Notes under the pieces: model-generated
The model's database searches: none
What the model was told of the DNA's origin: nothing
Seen by the model: the letters and a program-made list of their open reading frames with translations, nothing else
Assembly: GCF_000699445.3 (NCBI RefSeq)
Contig: NC_067195.1
Span: 15,064,787-15,128,786 of the forward strand
Origin: Schistosoma haematobium
Taxonomy: Eukaryota; Platyhelminthes; Trematoda; Strigeidida; Schistosomatidae
Length of the DNA stretch: 64,000 bases
Direction of reading: 5' to 3'
Position numbers and translations under genes: made by a program
In this document: piece by piece, positions 1-59,827 of the stretch
How the letters are laid out: each line of letters starts with the position of its first letter
Position numbering within the stretch: position 1 is the stretch's first letter

Positions 1-106
1 ACATCATTTCCATGAAAACCTGACCAATATTGATTTTTTCAGTAGTGAATTCATTCCAGTTAGCGTGTAATTGAACTAAGTTTTACTTTTATGATGACCT
101 TTGCAC

Positions 107-107
<1 letters not shown>

Positions 108-151
<44 letters not shown>
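108..151. repeat. (ATT)n microsatellite
   Basis: About 14 tandem ATT units. On the - strand this reads as a spurious poly-Asn open frame. Confidence 0.95.
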
Positions 152-152
<1 letters not shown>

Positions 153-920
153 GTCACAATGTATTTGTTTTGAATGATTTTCGTCGAACTTCAAAATAAA
201 TAAGCTCTTTTGTTTTAAGATGTAGTTAATGATAGTCACGTATTGGTAATCTTTACCTTTGCATTGTGTAATATTTATTTTTCCATATGATAATGTTTTT
301 AAGGTCAGCTTCTCATTGTTTACTTGTACGACTTGTTTCCACACAAAGTCATCTATTGACGACATGTTATCCTCACAGTTGTTCCATATTGAGATATAGT
401 GTCGACCCTTGTATCACATGATTTGGAGCATGGTTTATGGTCATCGCACTGGCATTATGCTAGACTTATTTGCTCTGGAGATCTAGGAACTGAATTGAAT
501 ACGTAAGCTTTCTTCAGTTACGTTTCGGATATAGAAGGTTACTGAACATTAAAAAAATGATAAATTCGGTTTTAAATCTTCAGCAAGTATACGTTACATG
601 TATATATAAAGTATACAAGAAAGGGACATTTTTATTCCACAGTTCACTCATAGGCATAGATGATGTTTCCACTTTTACTGCCTCAGAATGGAACCTCAAC
701 ATACAATATTAACACGTTATCTAGTGGGTTGTCCAGGTTCACGGTAGAATGGTTGATTAGTTCGGTCCCTATCAAACCACCCATATTAGTTCATGAGACA
801 CAGCTCCACTATCCTCAGGGCACCGCGAGAAGGTCTGGGTCAAAAGTTTTCCCACCTGCCTAATAAGTGCGACAGTGACTGACGTTAAGGTAAGTTGTAG
901 AAGGTTATGCATGATTAGAT

Positions 921-963
<43 letters not shown>
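921..963. repeat. (AT)n microsatellite
   Basis: About 21 perfect AT units, roughly 60 bp upstream of the acceptor of the first visible exon. Confidence 0.95.
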
Positions 964-966
<3 letters not shown>

Positions 967-1023
967 TATTTAACAAACTGTTCTGGTTCTCAATTGTTAC
1001 AAAAGATTCTGTTTTCCTTCTAG

Positions 1024-49115
<48,092 letters not shown>

Positions 49116-49439
49116 TTATAATTAAGTGTACTTGAAAATGATATGATTTGCCGCTTGCTATGTTGTTATTATTATTGTCTACATTGAAAAAGAATGATAA
49201 TAGTATGCAATTCAACTTGATTACTGTTTACAAAGTTATGTAAGTCGTCCATTTTGAATAATGTTATACATGTGCATTACGAACTAACCGGTTCTGTGCT
49301 TTGTAATGAATATATATATACTGAGTATTGTTAAATTACCTCCAATGAAATGAATTACTATATCTAATCTATCAAGTTTAGTTTTTAACTCCCTCCCCCC
49401 TATTCTATCATACTAATCTGATAATTAATTTTGTATCAT

Positions 49440-49660
49440 TAGGGGGGTTTGAGGAGATCATAGTATTTTTACGGCTGAATTCACGAGTCGACCTAAGCCA
49501 AACCACCATTAAAAACCTAGAAGCACTGGACGGCCGTTTCGTCGTAGTATGGGTCTCCTCAACAGTGAGCATCCACAATCCCACACATGGAACTCAAACA
49601 CAGGACATTCGGTCTCTCGCGCATACACTTAACCTCTAGACCACTGACCCGGCATCCAAC
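49440..49660 (-). mobile_element. Hammerhead-like SINE, near full length (-)
   Basis: Reverse-oriented partner of 48590-48790. - strand: head gatgccgggtcagtggtcta, hammerhead module CTGTTGAGGAG ... GACGAAACGGCCGTCC, then aggtttttaatggtggtttg and the shared 3' end ctatgatctcc. Core C3 is changed to U and one stem II pair is broken. Confidence 0.75.
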
Positions 49661-50256
49661 GGTGTTAATGTGTAACTTCAATCAGTCACTTTTTTTCTAG
49701 TGTATAATAATTATTCATCGATTTAAGCAATGAGACGGTTGGAGTTAAGACACTTACTGATCAACAAATGGCGATATAAGATGTTCAGCTGTATTCAACT
49801 ATAAACAATTATGAAATGATAGTATAACAGCATCTACCTATCGGGGTAATTAATCACAATACAAACATCCATTTGAATGTTTCAAATTTTCCGTCAAAAA
49901 TATAGAAAATATGTCCATAACTATTTACTTTAATAGTGAAATGATCCACAATGAAACATTCAATTTATCGGTAGCAGACAGAAACTAAAATCCAAAATGT
50001 GAATGTCAACTCAATTACCCTTTAAAGGATGATATGATTATCATTATGATTGGATGACTTAGGCAAGATAGATTATGTAAGTGCCCTGTTAATTGTCATC
50101 TGATTGTCTCTACCTTCTTATGTGATTCCTACTATGTTGAAATTATATAAGGCTTATAACAGTTATCGATTATTGTTTGTCCTTATATTTCATCAAATGA
50201 CAAAAGTCGATAAATATGTGAAATTGTATTATTCTTATTATTACATCCGAACGAAG

Positions 50257-50262
50257 AATAAA
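50257..50262 (+). terminator. Candidate FAM135 poly(A) signal
   Basis: First canonical AATAAA after the stop codon, about 1.14 kb downstream. Placement is only by motif; non-canonical signals nearer the stop are possible. Confidence 0.25.
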
Positions 50263-50299
50263 TGAATGGTAATTGCTAGGAATTATTTATGGACTATTA

Positions 50300-50480
50300 T
50301 TATATATATTGCTATTGGATAACTTTTAAGCAACCAGATTATATATATATTCGTATTCCTTTTATCATAAGCTTTCATTTGACCAATCGGCTACTGTTAT
50401 ACGATTTACCATTCTTAACTTATTCCCAATCTGTCAGTTACAGTCTCGTGTACTGATCTATCAACAAATATATCGAGTCC
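50300..50480 (-). repeat. Repeat F, reversed copy
   Basis: + strand reads ccttttatcataagctttca, taccattcttaacttattcc, cagttacagtctcgtgtact, the reverse complement of the 3' half of copy 1 (34390-34510). Confidence 0.75.
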
Positions 50481-52040
50481 AATTGAACTTTTTTGTATGA
50501 TAACTTCTTTTTTTACTGATTAGTTAGTTGGTAGTCTTTTAAATTGTAAATCATCTTATCATTTCAACTGTTGCTAATGACAACTGATTTCTGACTAGTA
50601 ACTTACAGCTGTTAAACAATTTTCACTGTATTTTTTTCTTTTGATTTATATTATTGTAGATATACATGTGTCCGGTTATACTCTGTTGTTTGGTAATTAA
50701 ATGCAATATCTGTTCAAATTACTCGATTCAAAAAAAGAACTCTTAATTAACAAGAAGATACATGGAGGGAATACGCAAAAGTCTATCGCATTTACATGTT
50801 TTTTTACAGTAGATTCTATGTATATATTTGTGTGTTGTAAACTTGTACTCACTAATAAATTACATCCGAACAAGCATATCAACTAGTGACATTGGGTTTT
50901 TTTCAATTTACTCATTATTTACTTATTTCACTCCCCTCCTACTTTTTATTGTTTTTTGATAATAGAATTCCACAATTTCAGTAGTTTACTCAGCGTACTT
51001 ATTCTATTTTGTTTTGTTCCAACGCATAGGAGGATTAATAATATGTATGTTTTCTAAATACTACTGAAGTATATATTGCTTGTAAAGCGATATCAATAAT
51101 AGAAGTAATAGTATCGAGAGAAACAGTGAACTATGCGTTCTTCTTTGTCGTACAGTCTTTTTCTTTGTATTGATGATTACGTATAGTTTTTTTTAATAAT
51201 CATATGCAATATTCCAAGTCTTTTATTTGCTTTCCTCTACACAATCATACATATTAATAAATAATTCAGGATATAGGAACCTTCATTTGCTGTATTGTGT
51301 GTGCAAGTACAACAACGCATACTCATTGTGATCAGTTATTTTTTCTCAACTTTGTTATTTTGTGTTTTTTCCCTGCATATTTTGTTCATTGTTTGTATTT
51401 CTTTTGTTTTCATACTGACAATCGCGTGTTGTTTTGTTTCTTTACATCTTTTTCGGCTGCCATGTTTTACATCTTTATGATTAATAACATACGATGAGGT
51501 AACAATGACGAACAATATGTGTTTGTTCTTAAAACGTTCTAGAAAGCAAAATCAAAAATACAGTGGTATGATAACCAACAATGTCACCGTTAATTCATGA
51601 TATATTCATCAATATTGTATCATGTACTGATTTGTTTATTCCTTTTTTTAATTTTTTATTGCTATCATTATTGTCGGAAAGAATGATGCGACTTTGTTGT
51701 ATTATTTTTCTGCTCCCTGAATGCTAATCTGATTATTGCATTTCTATAGGTCTACTTTGCAGTAACAACAACACTGCCTTCTCTCATCTCTGCATAGTCT
51801 AGACTTTTAACTACACTCACAATGTGACAACACTTTTTTCAATTGGTACAAAACTTGTATTGTTATTTAAAAATCAAACATGAAATATCGTTAACACTAC
51901 AGTTATTATTCTCTTAGCTACTTTTATTACTAAGTGTTTTAAACAAATATTCAAATTACTACTTGAATAAATCCTCAATGTTTTTCTTTTGTGCCTTATG
52001 ATGGTAATGTAATGGATAATTCCAGTTGAGAAAGTTTTGT

Positions 52041-53190
52041 CATATTGTCTGGAACACATATTCCCTTAGTTTCTACCATACCAGGCAGGTCGGTTGGAGA
52101 ACAGTAAGACTGCAAGGAGGAACTTGAGATCTGAGCGCGAAATCGTCCCGCTGACTATAAGAGGGATGTGAAAGCAATTAGGTTTTTTCTCCAGAAAATC
52201 ATCATCTGCAGCGATTCCACCTCACAACGGAAGGAGTTAGACAAGGTCGATCCTAAAAATCCCACACCTTACCTTACCCCACGGATCTCCGGTGGTAAGG
52301 CCTTTTGAAATTTGGAGATAACACACTCAAAACTTCCTATAAAAAGGCAGTTGACGTATTCACTTGCCTTTTCGTTGTCTGTACCTACGCTCTCGCTAAT
52401 TGCAGCTCAGATGAAGTTAAAGATGAGTTTTATATTAAACTATCCAATCTCCAAAATGTCCAATGCTCTGTTGTAGTAATAGTGGTAGGTGATTTTAATG
52501 CTCAAGTAGGTAGGTTAAATCAATACGCAATGTACTTAGACTGATCTTACGATTTTGCAGCTCAGCGAACCGATAATGATGACCGTCTTTTGCAACTTCG
52601 CTTAGATAAACATATGAAGAAACATAGTCTAATATGGTTATCTCCACAATCAACTCATTGATGGACTCAAATAAACCACTTTGCTATCAGCCATAGTTGG
52701 AGAGGCTCGACCGAAGACTGCTGCTCATTCTGAAGCACATGTTTGGACTCGAATCATGCTCTAGTACGAGCATGTGTCTTGCTGGACGTAGAAAAGCCGC
52801 AGGAAGTAAACCATTTAAAGTTCGACTTTATAATGAAAAAGTTAGGAATATATTTCAGAAACAATTTAGAATGAGCTAGTCAACCATACATATGATCCCC
52901 ATAGTGAGGTAGCTTGGTATAATATCCAAAAAGCTAATGAGAACAGCAGTGATATCTACTAGCTACTTAAACTGAAAGGTTAAGAAAAATCTGGATTTCA
53001 GCAACACTTACAGAACTAATGGCACTCAAAAACTCACCCCATCTTGCTCCGAACACGATGAAGAGCGCAGGCATCTTAAACATAATATGTTAAAGAGACT
53101 ACTCAGTCATCATGTGCCGTGGTAGGTAGCGAAAGCAAGACAGATGGAAAAAGCAATAGTGATAAGTGATAGTAGACAACTGTTCTATTC
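52041..53190 (+). pseudogene. Decayed family-A element (5' UTR to linker)
   Basis: Follows the family-A 5' region (ctaccataccaggcaggtcg) into the endonuclease: NCSSDEVKDEFYIKLSNLQN and VVGDFNAQVGRLNQ, then the broken linker down to agtagacaactgttc. Many stops and frameshifts; RT missing. Confidence 0.85.
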
Positions 53191-55740
53191 ATAGCCGCAT
53201 AAAATGATCTTCCAAAATAGCACTTTTTCTTATAAGTGCGTTATTATTACATTTTCATATTAGGTTTTTTGTGGATATTATAGTAATTTCAATGGTTGAG
53301 CTTCAGTTGACTCATGATCTCAACCATTATTGATATTACATTTTCATCGGAATTAACAAGCGTGTTATCGATAATCAACATGTTCTTTTGAACTATGAAG
53401 CATAATACCACATTTGCTCGTCCATTCACTTTGGTCTGACCTTTTAGTTATATATTAACTGTTTCTCTATTTACGTTAGGTAATTTTAAGACTTCTTATG
53501 CATGAACATCACCCTAGGCAGGCCTACATTTTGGATTAGTTAATGGCTTGATATTTGAAACACATTTGCATACTGTTCTTAAAATACCAGTCTCTATTCA
53601 ATACATATTAACATCTTTTAAACATTCATTATTTTCATGAAACTGTTACTAAACACCATCTTCGATTATTTTGTTCCTTCTGTCTCTATTTAGTTAGCCA
53701 AAAATTAGTTATCACGTTTTTACAAGTTGGATGTGTTCTTTTTTCCTGTGAAAATGAATTCTGAATTAAATTAACAGACGAGATTTTCACATACAATAAT
53801 TTTGACCAAGCATGATTTTTATTACGGGAATTAAATTAGTTCACCTAATATTAGACAGAATCGAATATATGTTAGTCCGTGTTCTGAAATATCTTTCTGC
53901 TATGTATTTATATAATATACATTTTGTAAACAATGGTCTTTAAATTAAAACACAATTCCATAGTCTTACATCCTTTTACCTATAAATAAGAGTATGTAGT
54001 ATTACATAACATAGGTCGCTATTATAGAGTGTTATAGTAATTGTTTAGTTTGAAGTCTCACATCACGGATTGGTTTTGATTAAACAGCCATTAAAAGTCA
54101 AGAATCACTACACAGCTATTTCCCTTTAGTACTAGACTCATCAGCGCGAATTCATTACGAAATATCAAACCCAGGACCATTAGGCTTCATAGTAAGCGTT
54201 GAGTTGGCGTCCAGTGATTTAAATTTCTAAATTTAATTAGCTCTTTTCCTGGCTTTGAAAGGCTTTTTAATTAAAGTCACTTCATGGCGTGAAACTCAAA
54301 TATATACATGTGTAGTTAAGAAAGAAATATCACCTTTGTAATCTACTGACTGCATAAATTAGCTCACATTTACACGCACAAAGTAACCATAATACGTATA
54401 TAATTATGGAAAACATAGTTTCTAATGTTTAACAATGAGCTTGTGAAATAACTTTACTAATTTAGTTACATGCAATTAGTTATCCATTTTTCCAAAGTAA
54501 CCATCAACACTTCATGTATTTTATAAGAATACTTTGGTTGACCTAATTAGGGATCCACCCAAATATACAGCCCTTATCATTCAACGATCTATAATTAATT
54601 AAGGTAGTAATTCTTTTGTATACACTCACGAAAAGTGAATTCGAATAATGGTTTCATTCAAAATTGGCTATTATCTTCAATAAGTATTAGTTTTAAAAAA
54701 GTTGTTTTAATATTGCTTTCTGATATTATTCCCTTATCCTTGATTATTAATCTTTTTACTATACTGAAATTAGGACCTTCATATTAAGTTGTTAGAATAC
54801 CAGTTTGATTTATCCTTATCCCAAATGAATGAAATGAGGAAACCTTATCAAGGAGTGGTGAAAGGTTAAGCGATTTTAGAGAGATCGCATGTTATCTCAA
54901 GGCCCCATGAAAGTGAGATATGAAAGAGTGGCTAGCCTATCATAAGTATTTGAATCGTCAACCTAACCAAGGTCATCACTACATATTTTTATCAGGATTA
55001 CTCTAGTATTATATAGATAATATATATTTTCATCGATAATCTATATCTTGTATATAATATTGATGCGAACAGAGAAATAAAGAAGAACAACGGAAGCTAT
55101 TTTTGGGAATATTATCTCATTTGAAAGCATGTAAAATAATAACATTTAGTTTTGTCCCTGGTTGTTTTTATAAACGTTGCCATACCCTTTTCTATTCCAA
55201 AGTTATTGTAATCTAAACATAACTTTTTGTGCTTCATCTTACTACCCTAATGCTTAGTTGGGAAACAACTGCATTTTCCTAAATGTTTGTACGTTTTGGT
55301 CGTGTCAGTAATCTATATATTCACATATCTTTTTAAATAAGCCTCAATCGGAAATCAGAACTCAGTCAAGCAGTGTTACTAGTTGACTCATCTCTCTCGC
55401 TTGTCAGCCAATCGGGTGATCAAATAGTTTTTGTCTCTCGGTCCAAAGCTGTTAGTCACAATTCGGACTCATGCGTTTCTAGCCTCTTGGTTGAACCAGT
55501 TAGCCTATCGTGTCAAATATTGAGACAAGTACTCTTCTGCGTATTATTGGGTAGAAAGATCAAGGATGTAACAGATATTGTTATCATGAAAGATCAAAAC
55601 TTTAAAACTAATTATGAATGTTCATATTTAGTCCAGCATTTTGACGATTATTGTTAGTTATACAATCCCACAGTGATCTTTGTCTCATTGTTGATCATTT
55701 TATAACTGTTATAACGTGAAAAATAATGCTGCTGATTAAG
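53191..55740. other. Intergenic DNA
   Basis: AT-rich. One decayed hammerhead-SINE on the - strand (54035-54215: actacacagctatttccctt, gcgttgagttggcgtccagt). No exon recognised. Confidence 0.5.
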
Positions 55741-55744
55741 GGTA

Positions 55745-55960
55745 GCGAATTATTGATCGGACCAAAGGCTCACAAACACGTAGAACGGCCCAGGGTTCTG
55801 ATTGGTCCCGCTTCCCTGTCTAACCCAGCCAGTTGAGTCCAGAACACAAGTTTCAGCCTCGGATTTATGAATCATTATATTTCAAACATACTTTGTTTAT
55901 ATACCAGTCAAGCAGACCACAACGTACCATAAAATAGAAAATAACATTGTACAATAATGG
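55745..55960 (+). repeat. Repeat F, copy 3
   Basis: Shares ttgagtccagaacacaagtt, atttcaaacatactttgttt and agcagaccacaacgtaccat with copy 1. Its left half is more GC-rich (gaacggcccagggttctgat). Confidence 0.7.
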
Positions 55961-58689
55961 CCAGTAGGAAAATGGCACGTCAAACAAATATTGACCAATA
56001 AGATGATACCATTTCATGTCCAAGGATAGCATTAGGCTTAACAGGATAATTTTTGGGATATTTTCCTGAATATCCCAACAATAACAAACCAGCAACCATA
56101 TCTGAACACCAGTTTTATACTGTTTCCAAATCATCAGAAAAGTATATCTGAAGTTTGAAGTAAATTCAAACCAATTCCTATGTGATGAACTCGACAGACT
56201 TCATGAAACGCATAGAATCTATAAGTACCCGATCAAACATATTTCAACAAAATACTTCTCATGCATGATAATGCATCTACATTTTGATTGCTGAAAACAT
56301 CCTTCGTGGTTCTCAAAAGACTGGTCCTAGCCTTACATCACCCTTGCAGTCTTCGTATCCCTAACTGTAACTTTTAATTCCCTTATTAAAAAAACGACTT
56401 TCTTCGATGCATTATCTTCATGAACGGCTCTCAATATTACATAAATTTCCAGAGTTTTCCACAAATTTAGATAAATTAATATATTCATTAGACAAACCGT
56501 ATACAACTATAAGCCTACAAGGAAGTAGCCTTTGAACTAGATAACACTTCAGTCTGGAGTGATATTAATGTTAGTTTAAATTTATACATGAGTATGAGTT
56601 TCTTTAAAAAAAATGAAAAAAACAAACAGGAAACCAATTGTAATACATCCCTTCAATTGACATCAAACATTTAACACTATCCTATGTTAATTTATATTCA
56701 TATAGACGGTAGTGAAAGTTAAAACAAATAGTGTAAACAATCAATTATTAAAGTCATAAAACTAGATAATGAACATTGAAATTACTTTTTTTTGTTAGAT
56801 CAAACTTATTTGTATGATTTTATCGTAGTAATAAATAAATCATGCGAAACATTTGAATAACCTTTAAGAAAGTTAATGATACTATTCCTTATTGTCTTTG
56901 ATCTATAAAATCATTTAACATTTTTCAGGATTTAATTTAATGCATTTAAATTTGTAAAGATTAATAGTATATTTAAGGTTATTAATACTCTAAAAACCAC
57001 AGTTACAATTTGATATAGAATAGATAGAATGTGGCTAGTGTTATATAATGGTAACTTTTGGCACCCATTTATGGACTAATATTAAACGTTTATTTTTATT
57101 GTATAATTGTTAAATAACTAAACTATTCATAATCATGTCCCTCTTATTATGAGCTTTACTTTGCCCTATGGACTGTTATTATTATTTTGATGAAAGTCAT
57201 ATGGAGAAAATAAAAAAACTTCTGGGAAAGAATACATAAATGCTGTAGAAAAGCATACTAGGAAATAATAACCCTGGCATAATAGGATCTGATTCCCGTT
57301 CTTGGATTAATTAAGCATAAAGAATAATTGTAAAGGCATTAACAGTTGAAAACTTGTAGTCCACGCTTAAACTTCAAACCCGATTACTTCGTATTAGAAC
57401 CAGAATGTGTACTTTGCTCCATTCCGTTTCTCTAGAGCAAAGAAATTGCATTATTTCACCCACATCATACGAGATACAGAATAGTCTACTTCAGACCGGT
57501 ATAAATCCAGAAGAACGACCTGAAAATGCAACTTGTATCATTGATACAAATAAGTGCTGGGAACTAGCATTTTGCTGTACCAATATTCAGCCGTTTAAGA
57601 AAATGATTTGTGTAAATGTTTTACCATATTTTTGAGCATGTATTCAAAACTCTTGAAGTCTCAAGATATGACTTTACTCATTTTGCCCTTAAGTACTAAT
57701 TTCCAACAAGTTTTTGATACTACCAACTACAATAACTCTGATTTTATATATACCATTATTTGAAAATGTTTAATTTATCCCATTCTTGACTGTTGTTTGA
57801 CCGATTTAATTGGTATATGTGTGTTCTGTTAGGATCATTTCACTAAAACCATCTCTTCCGTATGAACTGAGTTTTATATGCTTTGAAAATGGTAGTTTAG
57901 GTCCTACTAAGGATTCTTAGTACTGTTGAACAAACATTTATTTCAACCAACCAAGCGACAGAAATTTGAAAAAATTGATTTCGGTTAAATCAAGTTTAAA
58001 AAATATTAACAAGTTCCCAGTAAAAATAACAGTGGTCATGTTTGCATTTTAGTTCAAATGCACTCTAAATAACATCAGTTCATCGTCTATACTCAAATTA
58101 TAAATTTACCCCAGCATATCAACGGAATCCATTTTCTTGAAATACAACCCTATAATTCATTTATCTATTACATAACGTGCAAAAAAGAATGCACACAACC
58201 AATTTACTCGAAAGCAGGCATTTTTCTAGGTTGGTTCAATAGACCAAAGAATAAATTCAATATTATCTAACAGTGAGTAGTGAAAGTAATCGAATATCTA
58301 ATTAATGTTCAAAATGTCCAAAAAGTAAAGTGGAATATCCTGGATTAATTGAAAGTACTTGTTTTCAAACGGTGCAACTCTCTTAGTCGATAAACTTGTT
58401 CATTGTTAATTAATTCTTCAGATATACAAATTCACATTAGCTAAAGCTCCTCTAAAGGCGTCTCACGTAAAGGTTGATCATCAGTAAGATTGGTTAAAGA
58501 GAACTCATAAACCGTTAAATATTAATTTGAGTTGAACTACAGTTTCTCAATTTTTTATTTTACGACCGGATATCTTGCTAATAAACACTAATAAGCATAA
58601 AACATTTGACTTTGAAACTCTGGGAAACAGGCGAAAGCTAACACCAGTAGGGGGTGTAAATTGTCGAGTGTTACTAAGTTGCCGAAATG
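55961..58689. other. Intergenic DNA
   Basis: AT-rich. An open frame at 57405-57635 has no recognisable similarity or splice context and is not called. No repeat family recognised. Confidence 0.5.
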
Positions 58690-59090
58690 ACTTCACTTAG
58701 GTAGCTATTGAAAGGTAGAAAATACATGATAGCTTCTTCGTCCTAGTATTAAACACCAAGGCAGTGCACATCCGCAAACTCACCCGTTATCGAACGTAGG
58801 TCTCTTGTCGAGCTCCTATTCTATTGACCACTTAGTCAGCATTCAATATTTTAGGCATCAAACTACCAGCCGAAGTCAAAGGAAAATTGTTGCGCAATAT
58901 CGCGAATTGATTGAAGTTATAAATCTCACTCACTGGACGCCAATTTATTGGTTTAAAGATAATATGCTCTCTGTGAGACTTGGTTTCGATCCTTAGTGGG
59001 ATTATAGATCCTCACTGCTGGGATGTCCCATACTAGTGTGAAACAGCTATCCAACACTTTCTGGTTTTCAGTGGTTGTCCAACTTACGCC
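58690..59090. mobile_element. Inverted pair of hammerhead-like SINEs
   Basis: - strand copy at about 58690-58850 (gcttcttcgtcctagtatta, ggcagtgcacatccgc) and + strand copy at about 58920-59090 (ttggtttcgatcc, CTGCTGGGATGTCCCATACT, GTGTGAAACAGC, tttctggttttcagtgg). They lie head to head. Both cores are decayed. Confidence 0.6.
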
Positions 59091-59725
59091 GCCAGTGATT
59101 TCAGAAAAAAAGAACGCCTGATCGTTTATAAGGTCTTTTATTTCTTGAAATAACATACATTCGCTTTTTTAACAAAAACGAAGCATGTATTATCACAGAC
59201 AGGAGGTAGACGAATAAATAATGTGCGTGTTCGAAAAAATTTCAATAGAAAAAGGCAAACCTAATAAACGATATAGAAACACAAACTACAACCATAACAA
59301 TAAATGAATTTTACAAAACTCTTACAAAAAATTTAGGTCATACAACTTGGAAAAAAGAATAAAATACTTCCAAAACAAACTGGACGGATAAAAACCAATC
59401 TGAGCCGATATGTTTTAATAAGTTTCAAAATAAAAACGATCAAACAACAAAACAAAATTGGGAAGAACGAACGAGAACAAATACCATAATAACAGTAATC
59501 ATAATAATAATAAACAGGAAAGACGATTTCTATTGAATCTTTTTCGAAAGGAGAAGAAAATAACTAAAACTATAAAATTTTTTTACTATACACACATATG
59601 AAAAATAGTTTAACCAAAACCAAAAAACTAAAGCATTTTCCTTTTCTGTTGTTAGCCTGTTTTGCACTGAACCGTTCATTTTTACTTACCTACTTACTAA
59701 TTACTTACTAATTAACACTTGTTAT

Positions 59726-59827
59726 TTATAATTTAAAAGAGCATCGAATCATTAAATCAAAATAAGCGTCATTGTCAACAGATGCACTGAGACCAGAATA
59801 GTAATTGAAAAATTCTTCACGAGTTAT
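59726..59827 (-). CDS. Calcyphosin/CAPSL-like EF-hand protein, terminal exon copy 1
   Basis: - strand acceptor tttgaaattag then 33 codons and TAA. Encodes [20 protein letters not shown] followed by [13 protein letters not shown]. The pattern matches the C-terminus of calcyphosin/CAPSL (EF-hand followed by FxxYYxGxSAS...D..F..MM...W.L), a calcium-binding protein. Upstream exons are not seen between here and 63001. Either an alternative last exon of the gene that uses 63002-63103, or the end of a second gene. Confidence 0.8.
   Translation of the reverse strand: MTREEFFNYYSGLSASVDNDAYFDLMIRCSFKL

Larger units (their letters stand above)
1..1023. other. Intron sequence upstream of first visible FAM135 exon
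   Basis: No coding exon recognised. The stretch holds an ATT array (about 108-151), an AT array (about 921-963) and a slightly more complex segment at 660-890 that I cannot classify. The preceding FAM135 exon must lie left of the window, because the first visible exon begins with the last base of a split codon. Confidence 0.6.
49116..51800. other. FAM135 3' flank
   Basis: Presumed 3' UTR then intergenic DNA. Holds a - strand SINE (49440-49660) and reversed repeat F (50300-50480). The first AATAAA downstream of the stop is at 50257-50262; whether it is used is unknown. Confidence 0.5.

Noticed and set aside
60..365. - strand 101-codon frame with poly-Asn
   Set aside because: Product of the ATT microsatellite read on the - strand; no splice context or similarity outside it.
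660..863. 67-codon + frame just upstream of the first FAM135 exon
   Set aside because: No match to the FAM135 N-terminus and no splice-site pair that joins its frame to the exon at 1024.
57405..57635. 76-codon + frame in the intergenic region
   Set aside because: No recognisable domain, no splice context, isolated in AT-rich DNA.
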